Part shown: positions 1 through 8,188 of the stretch, piece after piece
How the letters are laid out: every line of letters begins with the position of its first letter
Position numbering within the stretch: position 1 is the stretch's first letter
NCBI RefSeq assembly: GCF_014202505.1
Contig: NZ_JACHGW010000003.1
Location: 682,001-746,000 of the forward strand
Source of the DNA: Armatimonas rosea
GTDB taxonomy: Bacteria > Armatimonadota > Armatimonadia > Armatimonadales > Armatimonadaceae
DNA: 64,000 bases
Direction of reading: 5' to 3'
Position numbers and translations under genes: made by a program
The notes under the pieces: model-generated
Told to the model about the DNA's origin: nothing
Seen by the model: only the letters and a program-made list of their open reading frames with translations
Database searches by the model: none

Positions 1-1
1 G

Positions 2-814
2 CGCATCTGGCAGACGGGAAGCTGGCAGCGGTCCGTGAACAACTTCCGGGTGGCCTGTGAGCTCGTGCGTAACGGGCGCCTGGGCAAGGTGGTTCGGATT
101 GAGGTCGGCCTGCCGACTGGGAGCCCCTGTGGCCCCGTGCAGTTCAAAGACGCCCCCCCCGCTCTCGACTACGATTTTTGGGTAGGACCGTCGCGCATGC
201 TGCCCTACTGCGACCAGCGCACCCACTGGAACTGGCGCTGGCAGCTCGACTTTGGCGGCGGTCAGATGATGGACTGGATCGGGCACCACGCCGATATCGC
301 CCACTGGGGGATGGACTGGGACACGACCGGCCCGCTCACCATCGAGGGCACCGGAAACTACCCCGACAAGGGAATCTGGGACGCGGCGACGACCTACCAC
401 TTTATCTGCCAGTACGCCGGTGGAGTGGAGCTGCATGTCGCCAACGGCGGCAACGCGGGGATTCGTGGCGGCACCAAGTGGATCGGGGAGAACGGCAGCT
501 GGATCTGGGTGGACCGTGGTGGCCTCGATGCCAGCCCCAAGAGCCTGCTCAGTGAGGTGGTCGGCCCGGACGAGAACCAGCTCTTCCGCAGCCCTGGGCA
601 CCACCGCAACTTCCTGGACTGTGTCAAGTCCCGCAAGCAGACCCTCACCCCCGCCGAGACCGCCCACCGCTCCGCGTCCGTGGGACACCTGGGGCAGATC
701 GCGATGCGCACGGGCCGCAAGCTCAAGTGGAACCCCGTGACCGAGCAGTTCGCCGACGATCCCATGGCGACTCGCCTGCTGACAACTCCGATGCGCGCTC
801 CGTGGCATACGTAA
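2..814 (+). CDS. Gfo/Idh/MocA family oxidoreductase, C-terminal part (5' end outside window)
   Basis: The reading frame is open from the first bases of the window, and codons before the first internal GTG encode GSWQRSVNNF. This matches the GTWQRSLQQF stretch of the complete Gfo/Idh protein at 49303-50745, so the gene is cut by the window edge. About 270 residues are visible: the end of the NAD-binding half and the substrate-side beta-sheet domain, with the conserved DYDFWVGP, the WNWRW tryptophan cluster and GGGQMMDWIGHH, in which the histidine is the usual catalytic region. Such proteins oxidise or reduce sugar C-OH groups with NAD(P). The substrate cannot be read from sequence. It is followed after 17 nt by the HEAT-repeat gene. 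Confidence 0.93.
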   Translation, partial: RIWQTGSWQRSVNNFRVACELVRNGRLGKVVRIEVGLPTGSPCGPVQFKDAPPALDYDFWVGPSRMLPYCDQRTHWNWRWQLDFGGGQMMDWIGHHADIAHWGMDWDTTGPLTIEGTGNYPDKGIWDAATTYHFICQYAGGVELHVANGGNAGIRGGTKWIGENGSWIWVDRGGLDASPKSLLSEVVGPDENQLFRSPGHHRNFLDCVKSRKQTLTPAETAHRSASVGHLGQIAMRTGRKLKWNPVTEQFADDPMATRLLTTPMRAPWHT

Positions 815-831
815 GGAAGACAAGAGAACCC

Positions 832-2862
832 ATGCAATTTTTTCGTGGAGCCCTCCCGGCTCTCGCACTGGCGCTGACACTCGCGCCCGCCCATGCCCAA
901 GACCCACTTGAAGCACTGCGGCGCTACGACTACCAAGACCGGAGCGCTCTGGACACGATCGCCAAGCAGATCGCTGCGGCGGGGAAAGACACCGCAAAGC
1001 TGGCCGCGCTGGAGACCGGGCTTGTCGCGGTTCTGGGCGACCCGCAAGCGACCGAGGGAGCGCGGCTGGAGGCCTGTACTTTCCTCTGCCGTATCGGAAC
1101 CGCCCGCTCCGTTCCCGCCGTGGCCCGGCTTCTCGCGAGTCCTGCGACCGCCAATATCGCCCGCCTCGCCCTAGAGCGCAACGCCGATCCGTCGGCGGGG
1201 GCGGCTCTCTTGGCGGCCTTGGGCTCGGCAAAGGGCCTGGCGCTGGTGGGGATCGTCAACTCCCTGGGAAACCGCGGCGATGTGTCCGCGGTACCACGCC
1301 TCAAGGGGCTCACGACCAGCTCGGAGCCCTTGGTCGCGGAGGCGGCGGTGACCGCACTGGGCAAGATCGGGGCAACCCCGTCCGTTGCAGCCCTCCGTGG
1401 CGTGAAGAACCCGGCGCTCCCGGTCTCGCAGGCGCTTCTGAGTGCGGCGGGGCGGCTTGCGGGAGCGGGGAAGCGCTCCGAGGCTCTCGCGGTCTACCAG
1501 AGCCTCCTGAGCCCTAGCCAGCCCGAGGTGGTGCGCTCCGGTGCGCTCACCGGGCTCGTGGCCGTGGGTGCCCCCAAGCTCGGCGAGCTCGCGCTGGGGC
1601 TGGCTAAGAGCGCGCCCGAGCCGCAGCTCCAGCGGGTCGCTGGGCGTGTGCTGGGCATGCAGCCCGATCCTGCGACTGTGAAGCTGGGAGCACGTGCGTT
1701 CTCGACACTGCCGACTCCTGCCCAGATCGCCCTGCTCACGGCCTGGGCAGATCGCCGGGAGAAGGCCGTGGCTCTGGTTGCGCTGGATGCCCTCAAGAGC
1801 GCCGACGCCGAGGTCCGTGTGGCGGCGATCCAGACCGCGGCGCGTGTGGCGGGTGTCGCCGCTGTCACGCCGCTTGCGACTCTCGCACAAGACGGGGAGC
1901 AGGCTGGCACTGCCCGCACGGCACTGGCCCGGATGGGCGGCCCTGGTGTGGAGGATACCCTACTACGCCTCGCCAGTACGGGCCCCGGAAAGATTTCTCC
2001 CGCCGTGATCGCGGTGCTCGGGGAGCGTCCTACCCCGCGCTCGACCGCCGCTCTCATGGCAATTGCGGCGAGCAAGGAGCAGGAGACCCGCGTGGCGGTG
2101 GCCGCGCTCAAGGTCCTGGAGAGGACCGCGACCCCCGCGCAGGCCGACGGGCTGGTCAAGCTCTTGGTGAGCACGCCCAACGAGCAGGTTCGCGATGGCG
2201 CCCAGACCGCCCTCGTCGCGATTGCCCAGCGCTCGGGTGACCGCGAGCGTGCCGCTCAGCCGCTCCTCACCGCTATGGGGAGTGCATCAGCCGAGGGACA
2301 GGCGGCGCTCCTAGGGGCTCTGGCCGAGCTGGGAGGCACGCAGGCGCTGGGGGCACTGACCCAGGCCACGACCTCGACCAATGACCTCCTCAAGAGTGCG
2401 GCGCTGGCCGGCCTTGCCAATACCTGGAGCGACTCAAGCGCCCTGCCCACGCTTCTGACGCTGGTTCGGCGAAGCATGGCGAAAGAAGACCGGGTCCTGG
2501 CGCTGCGGGGAAGCCTGCGACTGCTAGCCGCCGATGACCGCATGCCCGCGCCCCAGAAACTCAGCCAGCTCACCGAGCTCTTTGGGCTCGCCGAGCGCGT
2601 CGAGGAGAGGCGTCAGGCGCTCAGTGTCCTGCGTGAGATTCGGCTCCCCGGAGCGCTCGTGCTGGCGACAAAGGCGCTGGACAACCCAGAGCTGCTCGCC
2701 GAGGCAGGGGATGCGATTCTCTACCTGGCGGCCCCGCAGAGGAAAGACCGCACCAATCTCGCGGCGGTCCAGGGGGCGGAGCGGGATGCGGCGCTGGACC
2801 GGCTGATCGCGGTGAGCTCCGACGAGAAAATCCGAGAGCAAGCCCGCAAGCTCCGCGGGTAA
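832..2862 (+). CDS. Secreted HEAT-repeat protein
   Basis: A 676-residue protein starting at the ATG at 832, chosen because it gives a clean signal peptide (MQFFRGALPALALALTLAP, cut after AHA) and follows an AAGGAAG element. An earlier in-frame ATG at 727 lies inside the upstream oxidoreductase gene. The mature protein is almost entirely alpha-helical alanine/leucine-rich repeats of about 30-40 residues, for example VPAVARLLAS, AVTALGKIGA and VRDGAQTALVAIA, as in HEAT/PBS-lyase-like scaffolds. No catalytic motif was seen. It is probably an extracytoplasmic protein-binding scaffold. It sits 17 nt after the oxidoreductase gene and 17 nt before the glycosyltransferase, so cotranscription with the oxidoreductase is likely. 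Confidence 0.88.
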   Translation: MQFFRGALPALALALTLAPAHAQDPLEALRRYDYQDRSALDTIAKQIAAAGKDTAKLAALETGLVAVLGDPQATEGARLEACTFLCRIGTARSVPAVARLLASPATANIARLALERNADPSAGAALLAALGSAKGLALVGIVNSLGNRGDVSAVPRLKGLTTSSEPLVAEAAVTALGKIGATPSVAALRGVKNPALPVSQALLSAAGRLAGAGKRSEALAVYQSLLSPSQPEVVRSGALTGLVAVGAPKLGELALGLAKSAPEPQLQRVAGRVLGMQPDPATVKLGARAFSTLPTPAQIALLTAWADRREKAVALVALDALKSADAEVRVAAIQTAARVAGVAAVTPLATLAQDGEQAGTARTALARMGGPGVEDTLLRLASTGPGKISPAVIAVLGERPTPRSTAALMAIAASKEQETRVAVAALKVLERTATPAQADGLVKLLVSTPNEQVRDGAQTALVAIAQRSGDRERAAQPLLTAMGSASAEGQAALLGALAELGGTQALGALTQATTSTNDLLKSAALAGLANTWSDSSALPTLLTLVRRSMAKEDRVLALRGSLRLLAADDRMPAPQKLSQLTELFGLAERVEERRQALSVLREIRLPGALVLATKALDNPELLAEAGDAILYLAAPQRKDRTNLAAVQGAERDAALDRLIAVSSDEKIREQARKLRG

Positions 2863-2867
2863 GGGGG

Positions 2868-2873
2868 TACAAT
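2868..2873 (+). promoter_or_regulatory. TACAAT -10-like hexamer 6 nt before the ATG at 2880
   Basis: TACAAT lies six bases before the glycosyltransferase start codon. No Shine-Dalgarno sequence fits in between and there is no obvious -35 box. Transcription would begin at or next to the ATG, giving a leaderless mRNA. See the finding on the TANNNT-start pattern. Confidence 0.5.
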
Positions 2874-2879
2874 CGGCGC

Positions 2880-4103
2880 ATGCGTGCAATTTTGCTTTCC
2901 TGGGAGTACCCGCCGATGCGGGTGGGGGGTATCGCGGCGGCGCTGGAGGGACTCGCTCCGGCGCTGGCCCGCGCAGGGGTGGAGACCCATGTCGTGACCT
3001 GTGGCGACTCAGGGGGGGCACCGGAGGAGAACCCGGAGCCCAACCTATTTCTCCACCGCGTGACCGTCTCCGAGCCGTCGGATAACTTTGTCCACTGGGT
3101 GCACCTGCTCAACGATAAGCTCGATGAGCGGGCGGATGGCCTGATCCGTGAGTGGCAGAAGAAAGAGGCGCGGAAGAAGAACAAGACCCCGATTGTCCTT
3201 CATGTCCACGACTGGCTGGGGCAGTTCGCGGGGATCGCGCTCAAGCACCGCTACAAGCTCCCGATGCTGTCTACTATCCATGCGACGGAGTTTGGACGCA
3301 ACGGGGGCATTCGCACCGAGGGACAGCACTACATCAACCGCTGCGAGTGGGAGCTGGCCAGTGAGTCCTGGCGGGTGATTGTCTGCTCGGACTTTATGCG
3401 CGGCGAGGTGGAGTACGCGCTGGGGGTGCCCTGGGACAAGATGGATGTCTTGCCCAATGGGGTCGAGGCGCGGGTCTTTGAGGGGCTGGAGGGCGATGCC
3501 TGGTGGAACTTTCGCCGCCGCTTCGCCTCCGACAACGAGAAAATTGTCTTCTTTATCGGGCGGCCCGTTCACGAGAAGGGCGCGCATGTGCTGGTGCAGG
3601 CGCTCCCGCGGGTGCGTGCACGCGGGGTCAATGCCAAGCTGGTGATCGCCGGGGGCGGGGTTCGTGGGCACCTGGAGACTCTGGCGGGGCAGCTCGGGGT
3701 CTGGGACCATGTCTACTTCACGGGGCGGGTCAGCGACCAGGACCGGGACAATCTCTACCAAGTGGCCGATGTGGCGGTCTTCCCGAGCCTCTACGAGCCC
3801 TTTGGAATTGTTGCCTTGGAGGCGATGGCGGCCCACACGCCCGTGGTGGTGAGCGATGCCGGCGGCCTTTCGGAGGTCGTCGAGCACAATGTCACGGGGA
3901 CAACCACCTACAAGGGCGACCCGGACTCGCTTGCCTGGGGGATCGCCCGCGCGGTCAACGACCCCGGCCACTCGCGCTGGATGGCACAGAACGCCTACGA
4001 GCGGGTGGAGAAGATCTTCAACTGGGACGTGATCGCCGCCGATACCAAGGCGGTCTACGAGCGTGTCTGGGACGAGTACAAGGCCAGCGGCTGGGGCGGA
4101 TAG
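2880..4103 (+). CDS. Family 4 glycosyltransferase (glycogen-synthase-like)
   Basis: A 407-residue GT-B fold enzyme. The N-terminal domain opens with LLSWEYPPMRVGGIAAALEG, the start typical of GT4/GT5 starch or glycogen-synthase-like enzymes, where the lysine or glycine loop contacts the nucleotide sugar. The C-terminal Rossmann domain begins near residue 220 (VFFIGRPVHEKGAHVL). It carries the E-x7-E signature in EPFGIVALEAM followed by PVVVSDAGGLSEVV. The family transfers a sugar from a nucleotide donor with retention. Glucan, polysaccharide or glycolipid are all possible acceptors. The gene is followed by a strong terminator, so it ends its transcription unit. Confidence 0.93.
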   Translation: MRAILLSWEYPPMRVGGIAAALEGLAPALARAGVETHVVTCGDSGGAPEENPEPNLFLHRVTVSEPSDNFVHWVHLLNDKLDERADGLIREWQKKEARKKNKTPIVLHVHDWLGQFAGIALKHRYKLPMLSTIHATEFGRNGGIRTEGQHYINRCEWELASESWRVIVCSDFMRGEVEYALGVPWDKMDVLPNGVEARVFEGLEGDAWWNFRRRFASDNEKIVFFIGRPVHEKGAHVLVQALPRVRARGVNAKLVIAGGGVRGHLETLAGQLGVWDHVYFTGRVSDQDRDNLYQVADVAVFPSLYEPFGIVALEAMAAHTPVVVSDAGGLSEVVEHNVTGTTTYKGDPDSLAWGIARAVNDPGHSRWMAQNAYERVEKIFNWDVIAADTKAVYERVWDEYKASGWGG

Positions 4104-4133
4104 CCGGGCAATACATTACCCCGCAGAGAGGGG

Positions 4134-4196
4134 GAGCGTCCCGTGGACGCGCAGCGGCCAAGCGGCTCCTGCGTCCACGGGACGCTCTCTTTTTTG
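4134..4196 (+). terminator. Strong intrinsic terminator after the glycosyltransferase gene
   Basis: A 17-bp perfect stem (GAGCGTCCCGTGGACGC at 4134-4150 with its complement at 4171-4187) is followed by CTTTTTTG. It is the 3' half of a composite repeat that starts at 4104 (CCGGGCAATACATTACCCC). A second copy lies on the minus strand at 22305-22396. Confidence 0.92.
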
Positions 4197-4431
4197 TGCC
4201 GGGGATGTCACCCTCGGGCCTATTTTCCTGCGGAACTTTCTCCTTGACTTTCTTAACAATTACAGGCACACTGTGGGTGCGGAGGAAAGGTAACACTATT
4301 TGGCCTCTGCGGCATCGTCAACATAAACGGTTTCACTCCGTTTCTTAGCCTTTTGTTAATGGTTTGCCCCAGTGTGGGGGATAGACTCGTTGTGTGGGTG
4401 AACCCCACTCGTCAGCGGAGGTATGGATACA
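4197..4431 (+). promoter_or_regulatory. Structured leader region before the first pseudopilin gene
   Basis: This gene-free stretch (with 4104-4196, about 330 bp in all) contains a TTGACT at 4244-4249 that could be a -35 box. It is followed by several small inverted repeats: AAACGG..CCGTTT near 4326-4344, CCCC..GGGG around 4366-4379 and GTGGG..CCCAC near 4395-4410. A GGAGG ribosome-binding site lies at 4417-4421. The arrangement fits a long folded 5' UTR. No known riboswitch consensus was recognised. Confidence 0.4.
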
Positions 4432-5298
4432 ATGCAACGCATCAAGCGTGGTTTTACTCTTATTGAGCTCTTAGTCGTCATCGCGATCATCGCGATTCTC
4501 GCCGCAATTCTCTTTCCCGTCTTTGCCCAGGCTCGCGCCAAGGCACGCTCTATCGCCTGTCTCTCCAATGTCCGTCAGATTGGTACCGCTTTTGCGATGT
4601 ATGTCCAGGACTACGACGAGACAACCCCCTCGGGCCGCAGTGGTGGCTGGGAGTGGTGGGTCGAGCTGGTTCCCTACTTCAAGTCCCTTGACCTGATTCA
4701 CTGCCCCGACCGCAACGACCCCAACGTCCGCAACTACGGTGGTGCGTGTACCTCCGCGATCTACAGCCGCACCAAGCAGTCGGGCTACGGCTACAACTGG
4801 GGACCAATCAGCTACCGCGGTGGTGGGCTGATGGGACCGCGTACGGTTGAGGCCAACTGTGGTCAGCAGTACTTGGGGATGTCCCTCGCGGCAATCGACC
4901 TGCCGGCAGAGACCTTCGCCTTCGGCGACACCTACGACACCCCGCGCCAGACCATCGCGGTCTCCTTTGCGCTGGATGGCTACGGTGGCACGAGTAACGC
5001 GGGCTTCCGCCACACCCTGGGAATGTTCAACTACGCCTTTGTCGATGGCCATGCCAAGGCAATCAAGGTGCGTGGTGGCTTCATGGGCGGTGCTTTCAAC
5101 GGGAAGTTCATCATCCCTGCCAACCGCGATATCGCCCGCACAGCATTCTGCTCCAGCCAGACCGCAGTGATCTCTGCCAACGGCTTCGATGGGACGAACA
5201 TCCCGAACCTGCCCTGTAACCAGATCACGGACTGGATCTACGCCAACTACCCCGCCTGCCCGGCATCGGGTGGCTCGAACTGCTTCTGGTCGAACTAA
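4432..5298 (+). CDS. Type II secretion / type IV pilus-like pseudopilin (DUF1559-like)
   Basis: A 288-residue protein with a class III prepilin leader. The short basic MQRIKRG precedes [19 protein letters not shown], with cleavage after G and the conserved Glu at position 5 of the mature protein. The helix continues into [12 protein letters not shown], a hallmark of Armatimonadota pseudopilins, then QDYDE. The C-terminal half has the H-x-G/DG type ending [13 protein letters not shown] 4432 is preferred over the ATG at 4423 because the GGAGG at 4417-4421 is ten bases from the former and only one from the latter. It should be processed by the prepilin peptidase encoded at 26448-27800. A tiny lipoprotein follows. 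Confidence 0.93.
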   Translation: MQRIKRGFTLIELLVVIAIIAILAAILFPVFAQARAKARSIACLSNVRQIGTAFAMYVQDYDETTPSGRSGGWEWWVELVPYFKSLDLIHCPDRNDPNVRNYGGACTSAIYSRTKQSGYGYNWGPISYRGGGLMGPRTVEANCGQQYLGMSLAAIDLPAETFAFGDTYDTPRQTIAVSFALDGYGGTSNAGFRHTLGMFNYAFVDGHAKAIKVRGGFMGGAFNGKFIIPANRDIARTAFCSSQTAVISANGFDGTNIPNLPCNQITDWIYANYPACPASGGSNCFWSN

Positions 5299-5311
5299 GC
5301 GAGGCACGATA

Positions 5312-5497
5312 ATGGAAAAGAAACTCTTTCTCGTCGCTGCGCTAGGGCTCTTGGTCTTTGCCGGGTGCCAGCAGCCCGTGGATGAGCCCAAGCTCGACCC
5401 CGCCGCCGCGAAGACTGCGCCGGGGGCTGATACCCCCGCTGCCGCCCCTGCCGCCGTCAACCCGGCACAGGTACGCGCGGACAAAGAAGGCAAGTAG
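5312..5497 (+). CDS. Small lipoprotein
   Basis: A 61-residue protein beginning MEKKLFLVAALGLLVFAGC, a textbook lipoprotein signal peptide with the lipobox FAGC. The cysteine is at residue 19. The mature part is short and rich in Ala, Pro and Asp and looks unstructured. It follows the pseudopilin gene by 13 nt and is ended by a terminator at 5528-5560, so the two are probably one transcript. No function can be assigned. An outer-membrane anchor or accessory peptide of the pilus-like system is possible, but this is inference. Confidence 0.8.
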   Translation: MEKKLFLVAALGLLVFAGCQQPVDEPKLDPAAAKTAPGADTPAAAPAAVNPAQVRADKEGK

Positions 5498-5527
5498 ATA
5501 CCGCCGTCGCCGACGGCAAATTAAGAA

Positions 5528-5560
5528 AGAGAGGCTCCTTCGGGGGCCTCTCTGAGTTTT
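5528..5560 (+). terminator. Intrinsic terminator after the pseudopilin-lipoprotein pair
   Basis: AGAGAGGC at 5528-5535 pairs with GCCTCTCT at 5546-5553 around a TCCTTCGGGG loop, followed by GAGTTTT. The next gene's ATG is only five bases further on (5566). Confidence 0.85.
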
Positions 5561-5565
5561 AACCC

Positions 5566-8148
5566 ATGCAAAAACTTCTCCCTCATCTTGGTGCGCCTGC
5601 CGGTCTGCAGGTCGCGAAAGTCGTTCCGGGTGGGACCACGATCCTGCCCAATGGCCGCTTCCTCACTCCCCTGGGCAAGCGGCTCTGGGTGGCCGGGACC
5701 AACCTCTGGAACCTGAGCCTTACCCCGGACAACAAGACCCTTGTCGGCCTCTACGAAGGCGGAATGACACTCTGGCCCGCCGATGGGAGCGCGCCCCGTG
5801 GGAAGAATATCGCACGGCGAGATGCGGGCTTTGCGGGTGTCTTCACGAAAGACGGCAGCCGCTTTATTGCATCGAGTGGCGATGAGGGGCATGGGATCGA
5901 GGTCTACAACACCGCGGACTGGGACGCCGAGCCGCAGCGGATCGGGGGCGATAAAGAGGCCTACATCAACGATCTGGTGCTCTCGCCCGATGGCCGCTGG
6001 GTCTATGGGGTCGATGTGGCGCGGCAGAAAGTGGTGGTCTTCGACCTACAAGCGGGGAAGGTGGTTGCCGAGGCACCCGCAGGCCGCGAGCCCTATGCCT
6101 GTGTCCTCTCCGCTGATGGCAAGCGCCTCTTTGTCGCCAATATCGGCATCTTCGACTACAGCCTTGTTCCCCCGCCTGCGCCCGGGAGCAAGGGGAGCAA
6201 GCGCGGGCTCAGTGTCCCTGCCTTTGGGTTTCCATCGAAGGAGGCCGAGGAGGGAGTCGAGCGCGAGGGGCGGAAAATCCCGGGTCTGGGGAGCCCGTAT
6301 GTCCCCGATGCCCAGAGCCTCTGGGCCTACGATGTCAGCAACCCCGCCGCCCCTAAAGTCACGGGCAAGGCAAAGACCGGTGTCCTGATCCACGCGCCCG
6401 CCGATGGCGGCAAGTCCGTGGGAGGGAGCGCCCCCAATGCCCTCCTCCTGCGTGGCAGCCAGCTCTTTGTCAGCAATGCCAACAACGACACGGTGCAGAT
6501 CTTTGACGTGGCCACCCTCAAGCCGCTCAAGACCATCAAGCTCACCCCCACCAAAGAGACCGCGCGGCTTCGGGGCGTGATCCCGACCGGCATGGCGCTC
6601 AACAAGGCGGGGACCCGGCTCTTTGTCTGTGAGGCGGGGATCAATGCCGTGGCCGTGATCGACCCGAAGGCGGGCACCGTGCTCGGGCATATCCCCACAG
6701 GCTGGTTCCCCGTGCAGTGCGTGCTCGCTTCCGATGAGAGGACCCTCTATATCGCGACCCAGAAGGGGCTGGGGCGTGGGCCACGGGGAACCAAGAACCC
6801 TCGCCCTGAGACCGACGAGCGCGCCGGCCTGACCGAGATGCCGGGAATGGTCGATGCCGTGAGCCTCCCCAGCCTCAGTCTCGCGAGCGCCACGAAGTCG
6901 GTCCTGGCGAACAATGGCCTGATCCCTAAGGCCGAGCCCCTGCCCAAGCTGCCTAAGGAAGTTGAGTACGTGGTCTTTATCACCAAAGAGAACCACACCT
7001 TCGATGGCATCTTTGGCACGCTAGAGAACGCCGCCGCCGAGCCCGAGTACGCCGAGTGGGGTGAGCGCGGCTGGATTCGGGAGAAGGGCAAGGACGAGCG
7101 GGTTCCGATCATGCCCAACCACCTGAAGCTCGCGCGGCAGTTCTCGGTCTCGGATAACTTCTACATGGAGCCGGACGCATCGGGCGATGGCCACCGGTGG
7201 CTCGTGGGGGTCTATCCCAGCCTCTGGACCACCAAGGTCTTCTACTCGGGCTGGGCGTTCTCCGTCTCGGAGTCGGCGCGAGGGCGCATGGTGAGCTTCG
7301 GCTCCAACGGTAGCCAGATCCCCGAGGACTACCTGGAGAATGGCTCGCTCTGGGAGCACCTGGCGCGTGGTGGGATCAGCTTCAGAAACTACGGCGAGGG
7401 CTACGAGCTTCCGGACAACGATGAGGGGGTCCCCGAGACCAAGTCTGGAGCCTTCACGCGGGTGAACTACCCCATGCCCAAGGTCCTCTACGACAACACC
7501 TGCTTTGAGTTCCCCGCCTACAACAACAATATCCCTGATATCGCCCGCGCCGACTGGTTCCGTGAGGATATCGCCCTCTACCGCAAGAAGCACCAGGGCA
7601 AGCTCCCGCGCTTTATCAATATCGCCATCTGCAACGACCACGGTGCCGGCAAGCGCCCCGAGCGTGGCTACCCCTACACCGCCAGCTACATGGCCGACAA
7701 CGACCTGGCACTGGGCCGCATTGTCGAGTTTTTGAGCCACCAGCCCGAGTGGAAGAAGATGGCGATCTTTGTCACCCAGGACGACTCCGGGGGCGATGGC
7801 GACCATATCGACCGGCACCGGAGCTTTGTCCTTGGGATTGGCCCGTGGATGAAGAAGCACTATGTCGCGCACCAGCACACGAGCATCATGAGCATCATGA
7901 AGACCATCTACCGGCTCTTTGGGCTGGGGCCAAACAACCTGTGCGATGCCGTTGCCACCGATCTCTCGGAGATGTTCACGACCACGCCGGACTTCACGCC
8001 CTACAAGCATGTCCCGGCCGATCCCCGTGTCTTCAAGCCCGCCGAGACCTTCGATCCCAGCGATCCGCAGTTCAAGCGCCGCCGCGGGGAGAAGCCCGAT
8101 GTCCCGCTCGACGATCCCAAGTTTATCGACTCGCTTCGCCAGCGGTAA
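5566..8148 (+). CDS. Beta-propeller (YncE/YVTN-like) fused to phosphoesterase domain
   Basis: An 860-residue two-part protein. Residues from about 40 to 440 hold repeated blade motifs such as LSPDGRWVYGVD, VLSADGKRLFVANI and LNKAGTRLFVCEAG, as in YVTN-family propellers. The C-terminal half, from VVFITKENHTFDGIFG onward, is the phosphoesterase family related to acid phosphatases and phospholipase C. It has DNFYMEPDASGDGHRW, the metal-ligand-like TQDDSGGDGDHIDRHR and TSIMSIMKTIYRLFGL. The usual role is extracytoplasmic phosphate-ester hydrolysis, but no signal peptide is visible at this start. An in-frame stop at 5560-5562 excludes an upstream start. No ribosome-binding site is seen, because the terminator of the preceding unit occupies that place. 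Confidence 0.88.
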   Translation: MQKLLPHLGAPAGLQVAKVVPGGTTILPNGRFLTPLGKRLWVAGTNLWNLSLTPDNKTLVGLYEGGMTLWPADGSAPRGKNIARRDAGFAGVFTKDGSRFIASSGDEGHGIEVYNTADWDAEPQRIGGDKEAYINDLVLSPDGRWVYGVDVARQKVVVFDLQAGKVVAEAPAGREPYACVLSADGKRLFVANIGIFDYSLVPPPAPGSKGSKRGLSVPAFGFPSKEAEEGVEREGRKIPGLGSPYVPDAQSLWAYDVSNPAAPKVTGKAKTGVLIHAPADGGKSVGGSAPNALLLRGSQLFVSNANNDTVQIFDVATLKPLKTIKLTPTKETARLRGVIPTGMALNKAGTRLFVCEAGINAVAVIDPKAGTVLGHIPTGWFPVQCVLASDERTLYIATQKGLGRGPRGTKNPRPETDERAGLTEMPGMVDAVSLPSLSLASATKSVLANNGLIPKAEPLPKLPKEVEYVVFITKENHTFDGIFGTLENAAAEPEYAEWGERGWIREKGKDERVPIMPNHLKLARQFSVSDNFYMEPDASGDGHRWLVGVYPSLWTTKVFYSGWAFSVSESARGRMVSFGSNGSQIPEDYLENGSLWEHLARGGISFRNYGEGYELPDNDEGVPETKSGAFTRVNYPMPKVLYDNTCFEFPAYNNNIPDIARADWFREDIALYRKKHQGKLPRFINIAICNDHGAGKRPERGYPYTASYMADNDLALGRIVEFLSHQPEWKKMAIFVTQDDSGGDGDHIDRHRSFVLGIGPWMKKHYVAHQHTSIMSIMKTIYRLFGLGPNNLCDAVATDLSEMFTTTPDFTPYKHVPADPRVFKPAETFDPSDPQFKRRRGEKPDVPLDDPKFIDSLRQR

Positions 8149-8188
8149 GTAGTGGGAACATAAACGTAGGAAGTGGGATAGAGAGAGT

